64,000 nt of DNA from Alcaligenaceae bacterium SAGV5. Its GTDB lineage: Bacteria > Pseudomonadota > Gammaproteobacteria > Burkholderiales > Burkholderiaceae_B. The notes beneath the pieces were generated by a model. It made no database searches, had not been told where the DNA came from, and saw only the letters and a program-made list of their open reading frames with translations. Made by a program: the position numbers and the translations under genes. Shown here piece after piece: positions 17,592-26,482 of this stretch. Location of the stretch: NCBI GenBank assembly GCA_009360345.1, contig SPDP01000007.1:1-64000 (forward strand), read 5' to 3'. Positions within the stretch are counted from its first letter, which is position 1. Each line of letters begins with the position of its first letter.

Positions 17592-17827
17592 AACGAAGGC
17601 CGGCCGTCGCCAGTGTCAATGATGGTGTGGTTCGTGCTCACCGTGTTTTCCGCCAGGCTATTGCCGGGATGGGGTTTCAGTCCATCTGGCCATCGCACGG
17701 CTTCGCCTCTTGCACTTCGACCATTCGGATTTCGTGATGCGCGTCGAACAGCACACCTTTGTAGAGTCACGCAGCAGGTAGCGCGCCGGGCTCATGCCCC
17801 GGAGATCGACGGTTCGAGCCAGTCCCT

Positions 17828-17918
17828 CGACTTATCCCCGCTTACGCGGGGAACACGGACTCCTCAGTGGTGATCCCGCCGCCCTTGCGCGGTTCATCCC
17901 CGCTTACGCGGGGAACAC
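17828..17918 (-). CRISPR. Orphan two-repeat, one-spacer CRISPR array, type I-E repeat
   Basis: Two 29-base units lie at 17828-17856 and 17890-17918, separated by a 33-base spacer (17857-17889). Both contain the palindromic core CCCCGCTTACGCGGGG followed by AACAC, which on the minus strand is the well-known type I-E repeat beginning GTGTTCCCCGCG. The right-hand copy is canonical across 29 bases. The left-hand copy differs at three positions at its outer end, as is usual for the leader-distal, terminal repeat. With the AT-rich leader at the right, crRNA transcription would run on the minus strand. No cas gene is present within the window. Confidence 0.85.
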
Positions 17919-18020
17919 ACCAAATATAAGTGACTGTTTTAAAAAGAAAAAATCAGCCCCTTGAAATCCACCAACTTTTTAAAGAACCAATCCACCAGAA
18001 AAACAAACCGTTTTTTGCCT
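17919..18020 (-). promoter_or_regulatory. AT-rich CRISPR leader
   Basis: About 100 bases directly next to the canonical repeat are strikingly AT-rich compared with the rest of the window, with runs such as TTTTAAAAAG and GAAAAAATC. On the minus strand the motif TTGGTGGATT occurs close to the repeat with a second GGTGGATT about 20 bases further upstream, resembling the leader layout of known type I-E arrays. This orients the array (leader right, terminal repeat left). The leader reaches to within about 120 bases of the dgt stop; no cas remnant is visible in between. Confidence 0.6.
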
Positions 18021-18142
18021 GCCCATCATAGCCAACCAAACTGTCAGCCACGACAAGTTGCAGGCTCTGGACGCCATACATGAACACAGGCTTCCCCGCA
18101 TGTCGGAACACGACCGCCTAACCACCCGCGGGCGCTCCTCCC

Positions 18143-19279
18143 CTACTCGTCCGCCACCAAAAACAACCGCCGGTGCTCCTTGATGGCATACCGGTCGGTC
18201 ATCCCCGCGATGTAGTCCGCGATCGCGCGCGGCTGGTCCACGTTGGCCCGTGCCTGGTACTGCGGCGGCAACAGGCGCGGGTCTTCGAGGAAGGCAATGA
18301 ACAGGTCGCGCAGCACGCGCTTGGCCTTGGTGGTCATGCGCAGCACGCGGTAGTGGCGATACAGGTTGTCGCGCAGGAACACCTTGAGTTCCTCGGCCTC
18401 GGCCTTTACGTCGGGGCTGAAGCCCGCCAGGGGCGGTGCGCGGCGCACGTCGTCGATGGACGCGGGCTGGTGCCCGGCGATGCGGGCCGCCGTGGTTTCG
18501 GTCAGGTCGATGATCAGGGTGTTGATCATGCGCCGCACGGTCTCGGTGATGGCGCGCCGCTCGGGCAGGTCCGGGTAGCGCTGCACGACTTCGGCATGAT
18601 GGCGGCCGAAGATGCCGACCTGCCGCATCTGTTCGAGGGAGACCAGGCCCGAGCGCAGGCCGTCGTCGATGTCGTGGTTGTTGTAGGCGATCTCGTCCGA
18701 CAGGTTGGTCAGTTGCGCCTCCAGCGACGGCTGGGTGCGGTTCAGGAAGCGCTCGCCCACGTCGCCCAGGCGGGCCGCCCGGGTCAGCGAGCAATGCTTG
18801 AGGATGCCCTCGCGCGTCTCGAAGCACAGGTTCAGGCCGTTGAAGTCGCCGTAGCGTTCCTCCAGTTCGTCTACCACGCGCAGGCTTTGCAGGTTGTGCT
18901 CGAAGCCGCCGGCCTCGGGCGCGAATTCCTGCATGCAGGCGTGCAGCACGTCCTGACCGGCATGGCCGAAGGGGGTATGGCCAAGGTCATGGGCCAGCGA
19001 AATGGCCTCGACCAGGTCCTCGTTCAAGCCCAGGTTCCGCGCGATGGAGCGGGCGATCTGCGCCACCTCCAGGCTATGCGTGAGCCGGGTGCGGAACAGG
19101 TCTCCCTCGTGGTTCACGAAGACCTGGGTCTTGTACTCCAGCCGCCGGAAAGCGTTGGAATGGATGATGCGATCGCGGTCGCGCTGGAATTCGGAGCGCC
19201 CCTGGGGCGGGGTTTCGGGGTGGCGCCGGCCGCGGGTGGCGGCCGGGTCGGCGGCGTACGGAGCGAGGATTTGCGGCAT
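18143..19279 (-). CDS. dgt: Deoxyguanosinetriphosphate triphosphohydrolase-like HD protein
   Basis: dNTP triphosphohydrolase that converts dGTP to deoxyguanosine and triphosphate. The 378-residue protein has the HD-domain metal ligands in [16 protein letters not shown] and [15 protein letters not shown], plus the later [17 protein letters not shown]. It follows aroB on the same strand after about 30 bases (aroK-aroB-dgt order), the usual arrangement in Alcaligenaceae and other betaproteobacteria, so co-transcription is likely. Confidence 0.93.
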   Translation of the reverse strand: MPQILAPYAADPAATRGRRHPETPPQGRSEFQRDRDRIIHSNAFRRLEYKTQVFVNHEGDLFRTRLTHSLEVAQIARSIARNLGLNEDLVEAISLAHDLGHTPFGHAGQDVLHACMQEFAPEAGGFEHNLQSLRVVDELEERYGDFNGLNLCFETREGILKHCSLTRAARLGDVGERFLNRTQPSLEAQLTNLSDEIAYNNHDIDDGLRSGLVSLEQMRQVGIFGRHHAEVVQRYPDLPERRAITETVRRMINTLIIDLTETTAARIAGHQPASIDDVRRAPPLAGFSPDVKAEAEELKVFLRDNLYRHYRVLRMTTKAKRVLRDLFIAFLEDPRLLPPQYQARANVDQPRAIADYIAGMTDRYAIKEHRRLFLVADE

Positions 19280-19310
19280 GAACGTCGGGGCTCCTCCGGA
19301 GTTGGGGGGG

Positions 19311-20420
19311 TCAGGCGAGTGTGGCTGGCTGCTCGCCCGCGGTCCTGGCGACGGTCCGGTCCAGGACCTGCCGGACCAGTCCGGCCTCGGCCGGGGACCT
19401 TACCGCTTCCCCCAGCCTGGGCAGGAGGATGAAGCGGATCTGGCCGGCTTCGGTCTTTTTGTCGCCCTGCATCAGGTCGAACCAGCGGTCGGCGCCGAGG
19501 TCGGGCGCGTATACCGGACAGCCGATGGCGAGCACCAGGCCGCGGATGCGTTCGGCGTCGGCCTGCGGCAGCCCGGAGGCGCGCGCGGACAGCTCGGCCG
19601 CCTGCACCATGCCGCAGCCGACGGCCTCGCCATGCAGCCAGGCGCCGAAGCCCAGCCCGGCCTCGATGGCGTGGGCGAAGGTGTGGCCGAAGTTCAGGAT
19701 GGCGCGCAGGCCGGTTTCCCGTTCGTCCTGCGAGACGACGTAGGCCTTGAGCTCGCACGAGCGGGCGATGGCGAGGGCCAGCGCGCCCGGCTCCAGCGCG
19801 CGCAGGTCCTGGGCATGGGCCTCGCACCAGGCGAAGAAATCGGCGTCCAGGATGGCGCCATACTTGATGACCTCGGCCAACCCGGCCGACACTTCGCGCG
19901 CGGGCAGCGTGGACAGCACGTCGGTGTCGATTTCCACCGCGATCGGCTGGTAGAACGCGCCGATCATGTTCTTGCCGATGGGATGGTTGACGGCGGTCTT
20001 GCCGCCCACCGACGAATCGACCTGGGACAGCAGCGTGGTCGGCACCTGGATGAAGCGGATGCCGCGCATGTAGACCGCGGCCGCGAAGCCGGCGATGTCG
20101 CCGATCACGCCGCCGCCCAGCGCGACGATGACGGCCTTGCGGTCGCAGTGCCGGGCCAGCATGGCGTCGAAGATCAGGTTCAGGGTCTGCCAGTCCTTGT
20201 ATTGCTCGCCATCGGGCAGTTCGATGCGCAGGATGGGCCGGCCGGTGGCCGCCAGGGCCTGTTCGGCACGCTCGGCGTACAGCGCCGCCACGGTGGGGTT
20301 GGTGACCACGACCAGGGTGGTGGCGTCGGCCGGCACGGCCTCGGCCAGGCGATCGAGACGGCCGGGGGCGATCCGTATGGGATAGCTCCCGCCCGGCGTC
20401 TCGACACGGACTTCTTTCAT
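19311..20420 (-). CDS. aroB: 3-dehydroquinate synthase
   Basis: Converts DAHP to 3-dehydroquinate with NAD+ and a divalent metal (Zn/Co), the second shikimate-pathway step. The 369-residue product has the NAD-binding [10 protein letters not shown] and [22 protein letters not shown], the [20 protein letters not shown] segment, and the metal-ligand region AEVIKYGAI with later [10 protein letters not shown] and LHGEAV histidines. ATG 20420 overlaps the aroK stop by four bases (ATGA), so the two are coupled. Confidence 0.97.
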   Translation of the reverse strand: MKEVRVETPGGSYPIRIAPGRLDRLAEAVPADATTLVVVTNPTVAALYAERAEQALAATGRPILRIELPDGEQYKDWQTLNLIFDAMLARHCDRKAVIVALGGGVIGDIAGFAAAVYMRGIRFIQVPTTLLSQVDSSVGGKTAVNHPIGKNMIGAFYQPIAVEIDTDVLSTLPAREVSAGLAEVIKYGAILDADFFAWCEAHAQDLRALEPGALALAIARSCELKAYVVSQDERETGLRAILNFGHTFAHAIEAGLGFGAWLHGEAVGCGMVQAAELSARASGLPQADAERIRGLVLAIGCPVYAPDLGADRWFDLMQGDKKTEAGQIRFILLPRLGEAVRSPAEAGLVRQVLDRTVARTAGEQPATLA

Positions 20421-20998
20421 AGACACTCCAGCGGAGGCAGGTCGGCCGGCGGCCGGACCTGCTTGTTGCAGGTTGCGAGCATGGGCAGGATGCGGCCGAC
20501 CAGCCGTGCCACCGACACCTTGCCCGTGTCGACGACGAGGTCGGCGATTTCCTCGTACAGCGGTTCGCGCTGGCGCAGCAGCTCGGTGATGCGGCCCAGC
20601 GGGTCGGCCGTCTGCAAAAGCGGCCGATTGCGGTCGTAGCGGGTGCGCTGGTAGAGCTCCTCGGCCTTGGCCCGCAGGTAGACGACCGTACCGCGTTGCT
20701 GCAGCATGCGGCGGTTGTCCCCGGCCAGCACGGCACCGCCCCCGGTGGCCAGGACCACCCCGGAAATCCGGCTGCACTCATCCAGCGCGTGGGTTTCGCG
20801 GCGCCGGAAGCCGCCTTCGCCTTCCAGCTCGAAAATGGTGGGGACCCGGACCCCGCAGCGCTCTTCCAGCACCTGGTCCACGTCCAGGAACTGGCGCGAC
20901 AGCGCCCGGGCCAGGCCGCGGCCGATCGTGGTTTTACCCGCCCCCATCATGCCGACGAGAAACACGGGCGGCACGAATGGCGTGCCCGCCGGCCCCAT
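20417..20998 (-). CDS. aroK: Shikimate kinase
   Basis: Phosphorylates shikimate with ATP. It has 193 residues from ATG 20998, chosen because it places the P-loop VFLVGMMGAGKTTIGRGLA at the usual distance from the N terminus. The frame is open to 21136, but that extension lacks family character. Shikimate-binding and lid residues are seen in FLDVDQVLEERCG, FRRRETHAL, ATGGGAVL and RYDRNRPLLQ. It is the first gene of aroK-aroB-dgt and is divergent from mrcA, as in related genomes. Confidence 0.95.
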   Translation of the reverse strand: MGPAGTPFVPPVFLVGMMGAGKTTIGRGLARALSRQFLDVDQVLEERCGVRVPTIFELEGEGGFRRRETHALDECSRISGVVLATGGGAVLAGDNRRMLQQRGTVVYLRAKAEELYQRTRYDRNRPLLQTADPLGRITELLRQREPLYEEIADLVVDTGKVSVARLVGRILPMLATCNKQVRPPADLPPLECL

Positions 20999-21195
20999 GG
21001 CGGCGGCCGCGCATGAATCGCAAGAGACCTGATCCACTAGCTCGTGAGGCCGAAGCCACAAAAAATCGATATAAGATGCATTATCCCGCAAGAGGGCCGG
21101 AAGCGGAAAATCCGGCCCCGGCGCCCGGCACACCAACTGTTACAGGAACGCCCTGGCCGCCGGGCAGTCTATAAGCCGATCCGTTTCTATGTTCC

Positions 21196-21201
21196 TATAA
21201 T
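21196..21201 (+). promoter_or_regulatory. Candidate -10 element (TATAAT) upstream of mrcA
   Basis: A perfect TATAAT lies 34 bases before the mrcA start, unusual in this GC-rich background. No good -35 hexamer is found at 16-18 bases spacing, so this is only a candidate promoter. Confidence 0.35.
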
Positions 21202-21234
21202 GGGTCTCGTCCTCGCACGAGAAGCAGCTTCCTC

Positions 21235-23598
21235 ATGTCCCGTATTCTCCTGAAGGTCGCCGGCGTTCTGGCCGGGCTGGCCGTTTGTGGCGCCCTCCTG
21301 GTGGGGCTGGCGCTGGCCCTCGCGTACCCGAACCTGCCCGATCTGGACGCCCTGACCGACTACCATCCCAAGATGCCGTTGCGCATCTACACCGCGGATA
21401 ACGCCCTGATCGGCGAATTCGGCGAAGAAAGACGCAACGTGGTACGCATCCGTGATGTGCCGGATGTGCTGAAATCGGCGATTTTGTCCGCAGAAGACGA
21501 CCGTTTCTACCAACATGGCGGCATAGATTGGTCCGGCGTCATCCGGGCGGCGCTCACCAACATGGTCAACCTGTCCAAGAGCCAGGGCGCCAGCACGATC
21601 ACCATGCAGGTGGCGCGGAACTTCTACCTGTCGTCGGAAAAGACCTGGACCCGCAAGCTCTACGAGATCCTGCTGACCTTCAAGATCGAGGCCAACCTGA
21701 CCAAGGACCAGATCCTGGAGCTCTACATCAACCAGATCTACCTCGGCCAGCGCGCCTACGGCTTCGCCTCGGCGGCCCGCATCTACTACGGCAAGCCGCT
21801 GTCGGAAATCACCGCCGCCGAGGCCGCGATGCTGGCCGGCATCCCCAAGGCCCCGTCACGCTACAACCCCGTGGTCAATCCGACCCGCGCCAAGCTGCGC
21901 CAGCAATATGTGCTGCAGCGCATGCTCGGCCTGGGATACCTGACCGAACCCGAGTACCGCGCCGCCCTGGACGAAAAACAGCAGGTCCGGCAGCTGGGCG
22001 GGGAGTTCGGCGTGCGCGCCGAATACGTGGCCGAACTGGCGCGCCAACTGGTCTACGACATCTATAAAGAAGAAACCTACACCCGCGGCCTGAACGTCTA
22101 CACGACCGTGAACCGCGACATGCAGGACGCCGCCTACGACTCCCTGCGCGAAGGCGTGCTGGACTACGAACGCCGCCATGGCTACCGGGGGCCCGAAGCC
22201 TTTGTCGATCTGCCCGGCGGCATCGACAACAACCCCGAGAAGCTGAACGAGGCGGTCGACGACGCGCTGAACGACTACCCCGACAGCGACACGCTGCTGT
22301 CCGCCGTGGTCCTGGCCGCCGATGCCAACAAGGTCCGGGTGGCCCGCAGCTCGGGCGAAATCATCGAGATCGCCGGCAAGGGGCTCAAGTTCGTCCAGCC
22401 GGCGCTGTCGGCCAAGGCCCAGCCCTCGGTGCGTATCCGCCGCGGCGCCATCGTCCGCATCCTGAAGAGCGGAAACGAGTGGGAAATCCTGCAGACGCCC
22501 CAGGTCCAGGCGGCCTTCGTCTCCACCGACCCGCAAAACGGCGCCATCCGCGCCATGGTCGGCGGCTTCGATTTCCACAGCGGCAAGTTCAACCGCGTCA
22601 CCCAGGCCTGGCGCCAGCCCGGCTCCAGCTTCAAGCCGTTCATCTACGCCGCCTCGCTGGAACGCGGGCTGACCCCCGCCACCATCATTTCCGACGATCC
22701 CTTCGTGCTCGAAGCCTCGGCCACCGGCTCGCAGCGCTGGGAACCGAAGAACTACGACGGCAAGAACGAACCGCCCATGACCATGCGCCAGGGGTTGGCC
22801 AAGTCCAAGAACATGGTGTCGATCCGCGTGCTGCAAAGCATCGGCCCGCAGTACGCCCAGGACTACATCACCCGCTTCGGCTTCGATGCCGCCCGCCACC
22901 CCGCCTACCTGACCATGGCGCTGGGCGCGGGGTCGGTCACGCCGCTGCAGATGGCCGGCGCCTATTCCGTCTTCGCCAACGGCGGCTACCGCGTCACCCC
23001 CTACCTGATCGACAAGGTCACCGACAGCACCGGCCGCGTGCTGATGCAGGCCCGCCCGACCAAGGCCGGCGACGAATCCCTGCGCGCCATCGACGCCCGC
23101 ACCGCCTACATCGCCGACTCCATGCTGCGCGACGTCGTGCGCACCGGCACCGCCCGCGCCGCCCTGTCGCTCAAGCGCCAGGACGTGGCGGGCAAGACCG
23201 GCACCACCAACAACTCGGTGGACGCCTGGTTCGCCGGCTACACTCCCGGCCTCGTGGGCGTGGCCTGGCTGGGCTACGACCAGCCGCGTTCGCTGGGCGT
23301 GCGCGAAACCGGCGGCGGCGCCGCCATGCCCATCTGGCTGAAATACATGCAGCGCGCGCTCAAGGAAATCCCCCAGCGCGAGCAGCCCATGCCGTCCGGC
23401 ATCATCGTGCAGAACGGCGACTACTACTTCGCCGAATTCCCGCCCGGCCAGGCCGTCGCCTCCGTCGGCCTGCCGCCCCCCTCATCCGACCCCATGTCCC
23501 GGCTGATCGACAGCCTGGGCAACCTGATCAACGGCAATGGCGGCAGCTCAGGCGGCAACAGCGGCGGCGGCAACACCCGCCAGGAATACCTGCCTTAA
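21235..23598 (+). CDS. mrcA: Class A penicillin-binding protein 1A (peptidoglycan glycosyltransferase/transpeptidase)
   Basis: Bifunctional cell-wall synthase that polymerises lipid II and cross-links the glycan strands. The 787-residue protein has an N-terminal membrane anchor (residues ~5-30). A GT51 domain follows with catalytic glutamate E87 in ILSAEDDRFYQHGGID and with GASTITMQVARN. The linker is OB-like. The transpeptidase domain has nucleophile S464 in GSSFKPFIYAASLE, SKN in GLAKSKNMVS, and KTG at about 654 in VAGKTGTTNNS. A glycine/serine-rich tail ends the protein. It is divergent from aroK-aroB-dgt. Start ATG 21235 directly gives the anchor. Confidence 0.97.
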   Translation: MSRILLKVAGVLAGLAVCGALLVGLALALAYPNLPDLDALTDYHPKMPLRIYTADNALIGEFGEERRNVVRIRDVPDVLKSAILSAEDDRFYQHGGIDWSGVIRAALTNMVNLSKSQGASTITMQVARNFYLSSEKTWTRKLYEILLTFKIEANLTKDQILELYINQIYLGQRAYGFASAARIYYGKPLSEITAAEAAMLAGIPKAPSRYNPVVNPTRAKLRQQYVLQRMLGLGYLTEPEYRAALDEKQQVRQLGGEFGVRAEYVAELARQLVYDIYKEETYTRGLNVYTTVNRDMQDAAYDSLREGVLDYERRHGYRGPEAFVDLPGGIDNNPEKLNEAVDDALNDYPDSDTLLSAVVLAADANKVRVARSSGEIIEIAGKGLKFVQPALSAKAQPSVRIRRGAIVRILKSGNEWEILQTPQVQAAFVSTDPQNGAIRAMVGGFDFHSGKFNRVTQAWRQPGSSFKPFIYAASLERGLTPATIISDDPFVLEASATGSQRWEPKNYDGKNEPPMTMRQGLAKSKNMVSIRVLQSIGPQYAQDYITRFGFDAARHPAYLTMALGAGSVTPLQMAGAYSVFANGGYRVTPYLIDKVTDSTGRVLMQARPTKAGDESLRAIDARTAYIADSMLRDVVRTGTARAALSLKRQDVAGKTGTTNNSVDAWFAGYTPGLVGVAWLGYDQPRSLGVRETGGGAAMPIWLKYMQRALKEIPQREQPMPSGIIVQNGDYYFAEFPPGQAVASVGLPPPSSDPMSRLIDSLGNLINGNGGSSGGNSGGGNTRQEYLP

Positions 23599-23634
23599 CT
23601 GCCGCCCCCCACCCGCCACAAGACGCCGCAGGCT

Positions 23635-23761
23635 GGGTCCGGGGCGCCCAAGGCCGGTGCGAGTTCTGCGCCCGCCCCGCCGCCCCAGCCGAAACCGGGA
23701 AGTCCCGGCAAAGCCGGGACCGGCGTCGCTGCGCCCCACCGGCCTTGGGCGCCCCGGACCC
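23635..23761. terminator. Long inverted repeat, likely bidirectional terminator between mrcA and cyaY
   Basis: Perfect 25-base inverted arms lie at 23635-23659 and 23737-23761, separated by 77 bases. The spacer itself contains an 8-base stem hairpin (GTCCCGGC-AAA-GCCGGGAC, 23702-23720). The element sits between the convergent stops of mrcA (23598) and cyaY (23777). No T-run is evident, so it may act as a structural barrier or be a dispersed repeat rather than a classical intrinsic terminator. Confidence 0.6.
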
Positions 23762-23776
23762 CGCCGTGTTTAGAAC

Positions 23777-24118
23777 TCACCGAACCGGCAACTCGTCGAC
23801 CACGACCTCCTCCCCCGCCTGCTCGGAACAAATCCGCGACAACGCCCGCGCCAGTTCCTCCCCCGACCGCGTATCCAGCCACTTCCCGTCCTTCAGGCGA
23901 TAATGGAACCCGCCGCTGCGCGCCGCCACCCACATTTCCTGCATTGGCGCCTGGCTATTGATCACTGCCTGGCTGCGATCCGCGAAGGTCAACGTCAGCA
24001 CATTGCCGCTGCGCGCTCCCTCGATATCGATGTCGCGCTTCTCGAACCACACGTCGGCCTGCCGCTCGATGGAATCCAGGATGGCATCGGCCAAGGCAAG
24101 AAACTCGCTTTCGTTCAT
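23777..24118 (-). CDS. cyaY: Frataxin-family iron-sulfur cluster assembly protein
   Basis: Iron-binding regulator of Fe-S cluster assembly, 113 residues, normal CyaY length. An acidic N-terminal helix (MNESEFLALADAILDSIE) is followed by the beta-sheet with NVLTLTFADRSQAVINSQAP, and then WVAARSGGFHYRLKDGKWLDTRSGEEL, the frataxin signature. It is divergent from the lptM lipoprotein gene across only 10 bases between the start codons, the classic cyaY/lppL-lysA arrangement. Confidence 0.95.
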   Translation of the reverse strand: MNESEFLALADAILDSIERQADVWFEKRDIDIEGARSGNVLTLTFADRSQAVINSQAPMQEMWVAARSGGFHYRLKDGKWLDTRSGEELARALSRICSEQAGEEVVVDELPVR

Positions 24119-24128
24119 AATTTCGACT

Positions 24129-24443
24129 ATGTCCGACATGAAACCCACGCATCCTGCGCGCGCCGCATGCCCAGACCCCTCGTTGGTTGCTGATACCGGC
24201 ATTGTAGCCAGCGCCGCCCGGCCTGCCGCGCGGCGTCTGGCCGCGCTGCTGGCGGCCCTGCCGCTCGCGCTGCTGGCCGCCTGCGGCATCAAGGGCCCGC
24301 TCTACCTGCCGGCCACGCCGGCGCCGACGGCGTCCGTCCCCGCCGCGCAGCCGGCCGCCGCGCCGGCATCCAAGACGACGGGCGACGTGGACGACATTTC
24401 CCGGCGCAACGAATCCATCTCGCATACTCCCCTGACACAATGA
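24129..24443 (+). CDS. lptM: LptM-like (YifL/LppL) small lipoprotein
   Basis: Small outer-membrane lipoprotein of the LptM/YifL family, which in E. coli assists maturation of the LptD translocon. The conserved core is a lipobox followed by GIKGPLYLP (LAACGIKGPLYLP, cysteine around residue 59). It has an unusually long N-terminal region if translation starts at ATG 24129; ATG 24138 is an alternative. The family normally begins close to the hydrophobic stretch, so a later start cannot be excluded. The stop overlaps a downstream ATG by four bases (24440), the typical coupling to lysA, but lysA is absent here. Confidence 0.85.
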   Translation: MSDMKPTHPARAACPDPSLVADTGIVASAARPAARRLAALLAALPLALLAACGIKGPLYLPATPAPTASVPAAQPAAAPASKTTGDVDDISRRNESISHTPLTQ

Positions 24444-24469
24444 CCACCCCCGCTTCCCTGCGGACAAGA
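24440..24469 (+). other. Possible remnant of the lysA start codon region
   Basis: ATG 24440 overlaps the lptM stop in the ATGA manner normally seen for lptM-lysA and reads MTTPAS before the sequence loses any resemblance to diaminopimelate decarboxylase; the convergent iclR gene begins its 3' end at 24531. Only a few codons are involved, so this is an inference from gene-order knowledge rather than from homology. Confidence 0.25.
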
Positions 24470-24530
24470 CCGGGTCAAGAACATCAATGTCGATTCCGCC
24501 CAGAAGCCTCCCGCCAGGAACGGTCCAGGG

Positions 24531-25310
24531 TCATCCAACAGCCCTGGCGGGCAGCGCAACGATATTGGGCGCGCTGGCGATCCGCCTCGACACCTCCCTT
24601 CCGGCCTCGATCACGCGCTCGGCGATGGCGCCGAACGCGACGGGGTCCACATGCGACGTCGACGCGGCGACCGCCAGGCTGCCCAGCACATCGCCCGCGC
24701 CGTTGAACAAAGGCGCGGCGATGGACACGATGCCCGCGTTGTACTCCCCCGTGGTCATCGCGTACTCCGCCTGCCTTATCTGCTTGAGCGCCTGCTTGAA
24801 GCGCTCCCAGTCCGCGCCCAGGCCGACCGCGGCGATGCTCTTGCGATGCTTGGTGAAGATCACCCGCAATTGATGCAGCGGCAGATAGGCCAGGATGATC
24901 TTCGCGGACGCCCCCGCCACCAGCGGGCGACGCTGCCCCCGGCTGAACAGCTCGGGCGGCGCATGTTTGCCGAGTGCCTGCTGCACGCACATGATGGACT
25001 CGCTGAACAGGATGCACAGCAAGGAGCTGTGTCCCGTCTCCTCGGTCAGTTGCTGGATCACGGGCGAGCCGGCGATATAGACCGGATCGCACAACCGCAT
25101 GGTCCGGTCCAGTTCGGGAATGCGCGGGCCCAGCACATAGGAACCGTTGGCCACCCTGGCCAGCAAGCCCCCCGAATGCAACGTCTTGAGATACCGGTAA
25201 CAGGTCGAGGCCGGCGCGCCGGAATACCGGATCAGGTCCTCCGTCGTCCACACCGGCGCCGCGGGCGTGAACACGTCGAGCAAGCTCAGCATCTTGTCCA
25301 GACTGCTCAT
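24531..25310 (-). CDS. IclR-family transcriptional regulator
   Basis: One-component regulator with an N-terminal winged helix (WTTEDLIRYSGAPASTCYRY) and the IclR effector domain (VAGASAKIILAYLP, then GIVSIAAPLFNGAGDVLGSL). It is 259 residues from ATG 25310, the normal family length. It is divergent from the Bug-aldolase-lactonase operon over an AT-richer 206-base gap that presumably holds its operator, so it most likely senses the substrate or intermediate of that pathway. Confidence 0.93.
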   Translation of the reverse strand: MSSLDKMLSLLDVFTPAAPVWTTEDLIRYSGAPASTCYRYLKTLHSGGLLARVANGSYVLGPRIPELDRTMRLCDPVYIAGSPVIQQLTEETGHSSLLCILFSESIMCVQQALGKHAPPELFSRGQRRPLVAGASAKIILAYLPLHQLRVIFTKHRKSIAAVGLGADWERFKQALKQIRQAEYAMTTGEYNAGIVSIAAPLFNGAGDVLGSLAVAASTSHVDPVAFGAIAERVIEAGREVSRRIASAPNIVALPARAVG

Positions 25311-25516
25311 GACCGCTCCATTCTCTGCTGGTCCGCCAATAAACGAAAGTTTCTCATATTGATGTACAAATTAACGGTTCCATGCAAGAATCAGGCTGAG
25401 AATACGACGCGCCGCCCCTTTTTTCACGGCCGCCCCTCCGTGCCGCGCACCCCGGCCTGCCAACCGGCGCGGCGCGCATCGCACAACACTTAGAACGCCC
25501 CACGGAGACTCAGCCC

Positions 25517-26482
25517 ATGAACAAAGCGGCCGCCGCGATTTTTCTATTCATTCTACATTTCGGTAATCTTTCATGGGCCCAGTCCCCCTGGCCCAGCAGG
25601 CCGGTGAAGATCATCGTTCCCTTCGCGCCAGGATCGTTCACCGACACGGCCGCCCGGGCTGTCGCGGTGGAACTGGGCAACCAGTTGGGCCAACCGTTCG
25701 TCATCGAAAACCGCGGCGGCGCGGGCAGCACCATCGGCACCGACGCGGTCGCGAAAGCAGCGCCCGACGGCTATACCTTCTTGCTGACCGACAACTCGTT
25801 CGCGGTCTCGGCGGCCCTGTACAAGGCACTGCCCTACCACCCCGCTTCCGATATTGCCCAGGTGGCGCTGGTCGCCGACGCTCCCGCCGTCCTGGCCGCG
25901 CGCAACGGCTTGAAGACGCGCACGCTGCGGGACACGGTCGAGTTCGCCCGCAAGAACCCGGGCACCCTGAACTTCGGCTCGGGCGGCCAGGGGTCGTCGG
26001 CCCATCTGGCGATGGAGGCCTTCCTCCTGCAGAATGGCCTGAAGATGGTCCACGTGCCCTTCAAGGGAGTCGCCGAGGCCATGACGGAAATCGCCGCCGA
26101 CCGCATCGACGTCGGCATCGGCAGCGTGGGCTCCACGGTCCAGCACATCAACGGCAAGCGCCTGTTCGCCCTGGCCGTCAGCGGCACGCAGCGCAACCCC
26201 ATGCTGCCGGACGTCCCCACCTTCGCCGAGGCCGGCTTTCCTGAGTACGGCATGATGTACTGGTTCGGCGTCATGGCGCCGGCCGCGGTGCCGGCCGCCA
26301 TCGTCGAACGCATGAACCAGGAAGTCGGCAAGGCGGTCAAGACCGACAGGGTAGCCAAGACCTTCGCGTCCGCCGGCGTGACGACCGTCGTGGCGCCAGC
26401 CGCGGTATTCCGGCAGCGCGTGACGGACGAGATCGCCACGTGGAAGGATGTCATCGCGCGCGCGCACGTCGAGGCCCAATGA
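25517..26482 (+). CDS. Bug/TctC-family solute receptor
   Basis: Periplasmic carboxylate-binding receptor, 321 residues. A signal peptide (MNKAAAAIFLFILHFGNLSW) is followed by the family core RPVKIIVPFAPGSFTDTAAR, FVIENRGGAGSTIGTD, LNFGSGGQGSSAHLAME and MLPDVPTFAEAG. It is the first gene of a three-gene operon: its stop overlaps the aldolase start, which argues that the imported compound feeds the aldolase and lactonase downstream. Confidence 0.93.
   Translation: MNKAAAAIFLFILHFGNLSWAQSPWPSRPVKIIVPFAPGSFTDTAARAVAVELGNQLGQPFVIENRGGAGSTIGTDAVAKAAPDGYTFLLTDNSFAVSAALYKALPYHPASDIAQVALVADAPAVLAARNGLKTRTLRDTVEFARKNPGTLNFGSGGQGSSAHLAMEAFLLQNGLKMVHVPFKGVAEAMTEIAADRIDVGIGSVGSTVQHINGKRLFALAVSGTQRNPMLPDVPTFAEAGFPEYGMMYWFGVMAPAAVPAAIVERMNQEVGKAVKTDRVAKTFASAGVTTVVAPAAVFRQRVTDEIATWKDVIARAHVEAQ

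Noticed and set aside
17677-17766. Short minus-strand frame KGVLFDAHHEIRMVEVQEAK that looked like the end of a toxin gene before the XRE gene
   Set aside because: Only about 28 codons between two in-frame stops, no start, and no recognisable toxin motif.
17806-17828. GGTTCGAGCC resembling a tRNA T-loop
   Set aside because: No matching acceptor or anticodon stems around it; the flanks belong to the CRISPR array.
18021-18142. Possible Cas2 remnant between leader and dgt
   Set aside because: All three minus-strand frames were read; none shows Cas1/Cas2 motifs.
21864-22899. Long antisense open frames within mrcA, opgH, ggt and GH31
   Set aside because: Typical of GC-rich DNA with strong third-position bias; the sense frames carry all family motifs.
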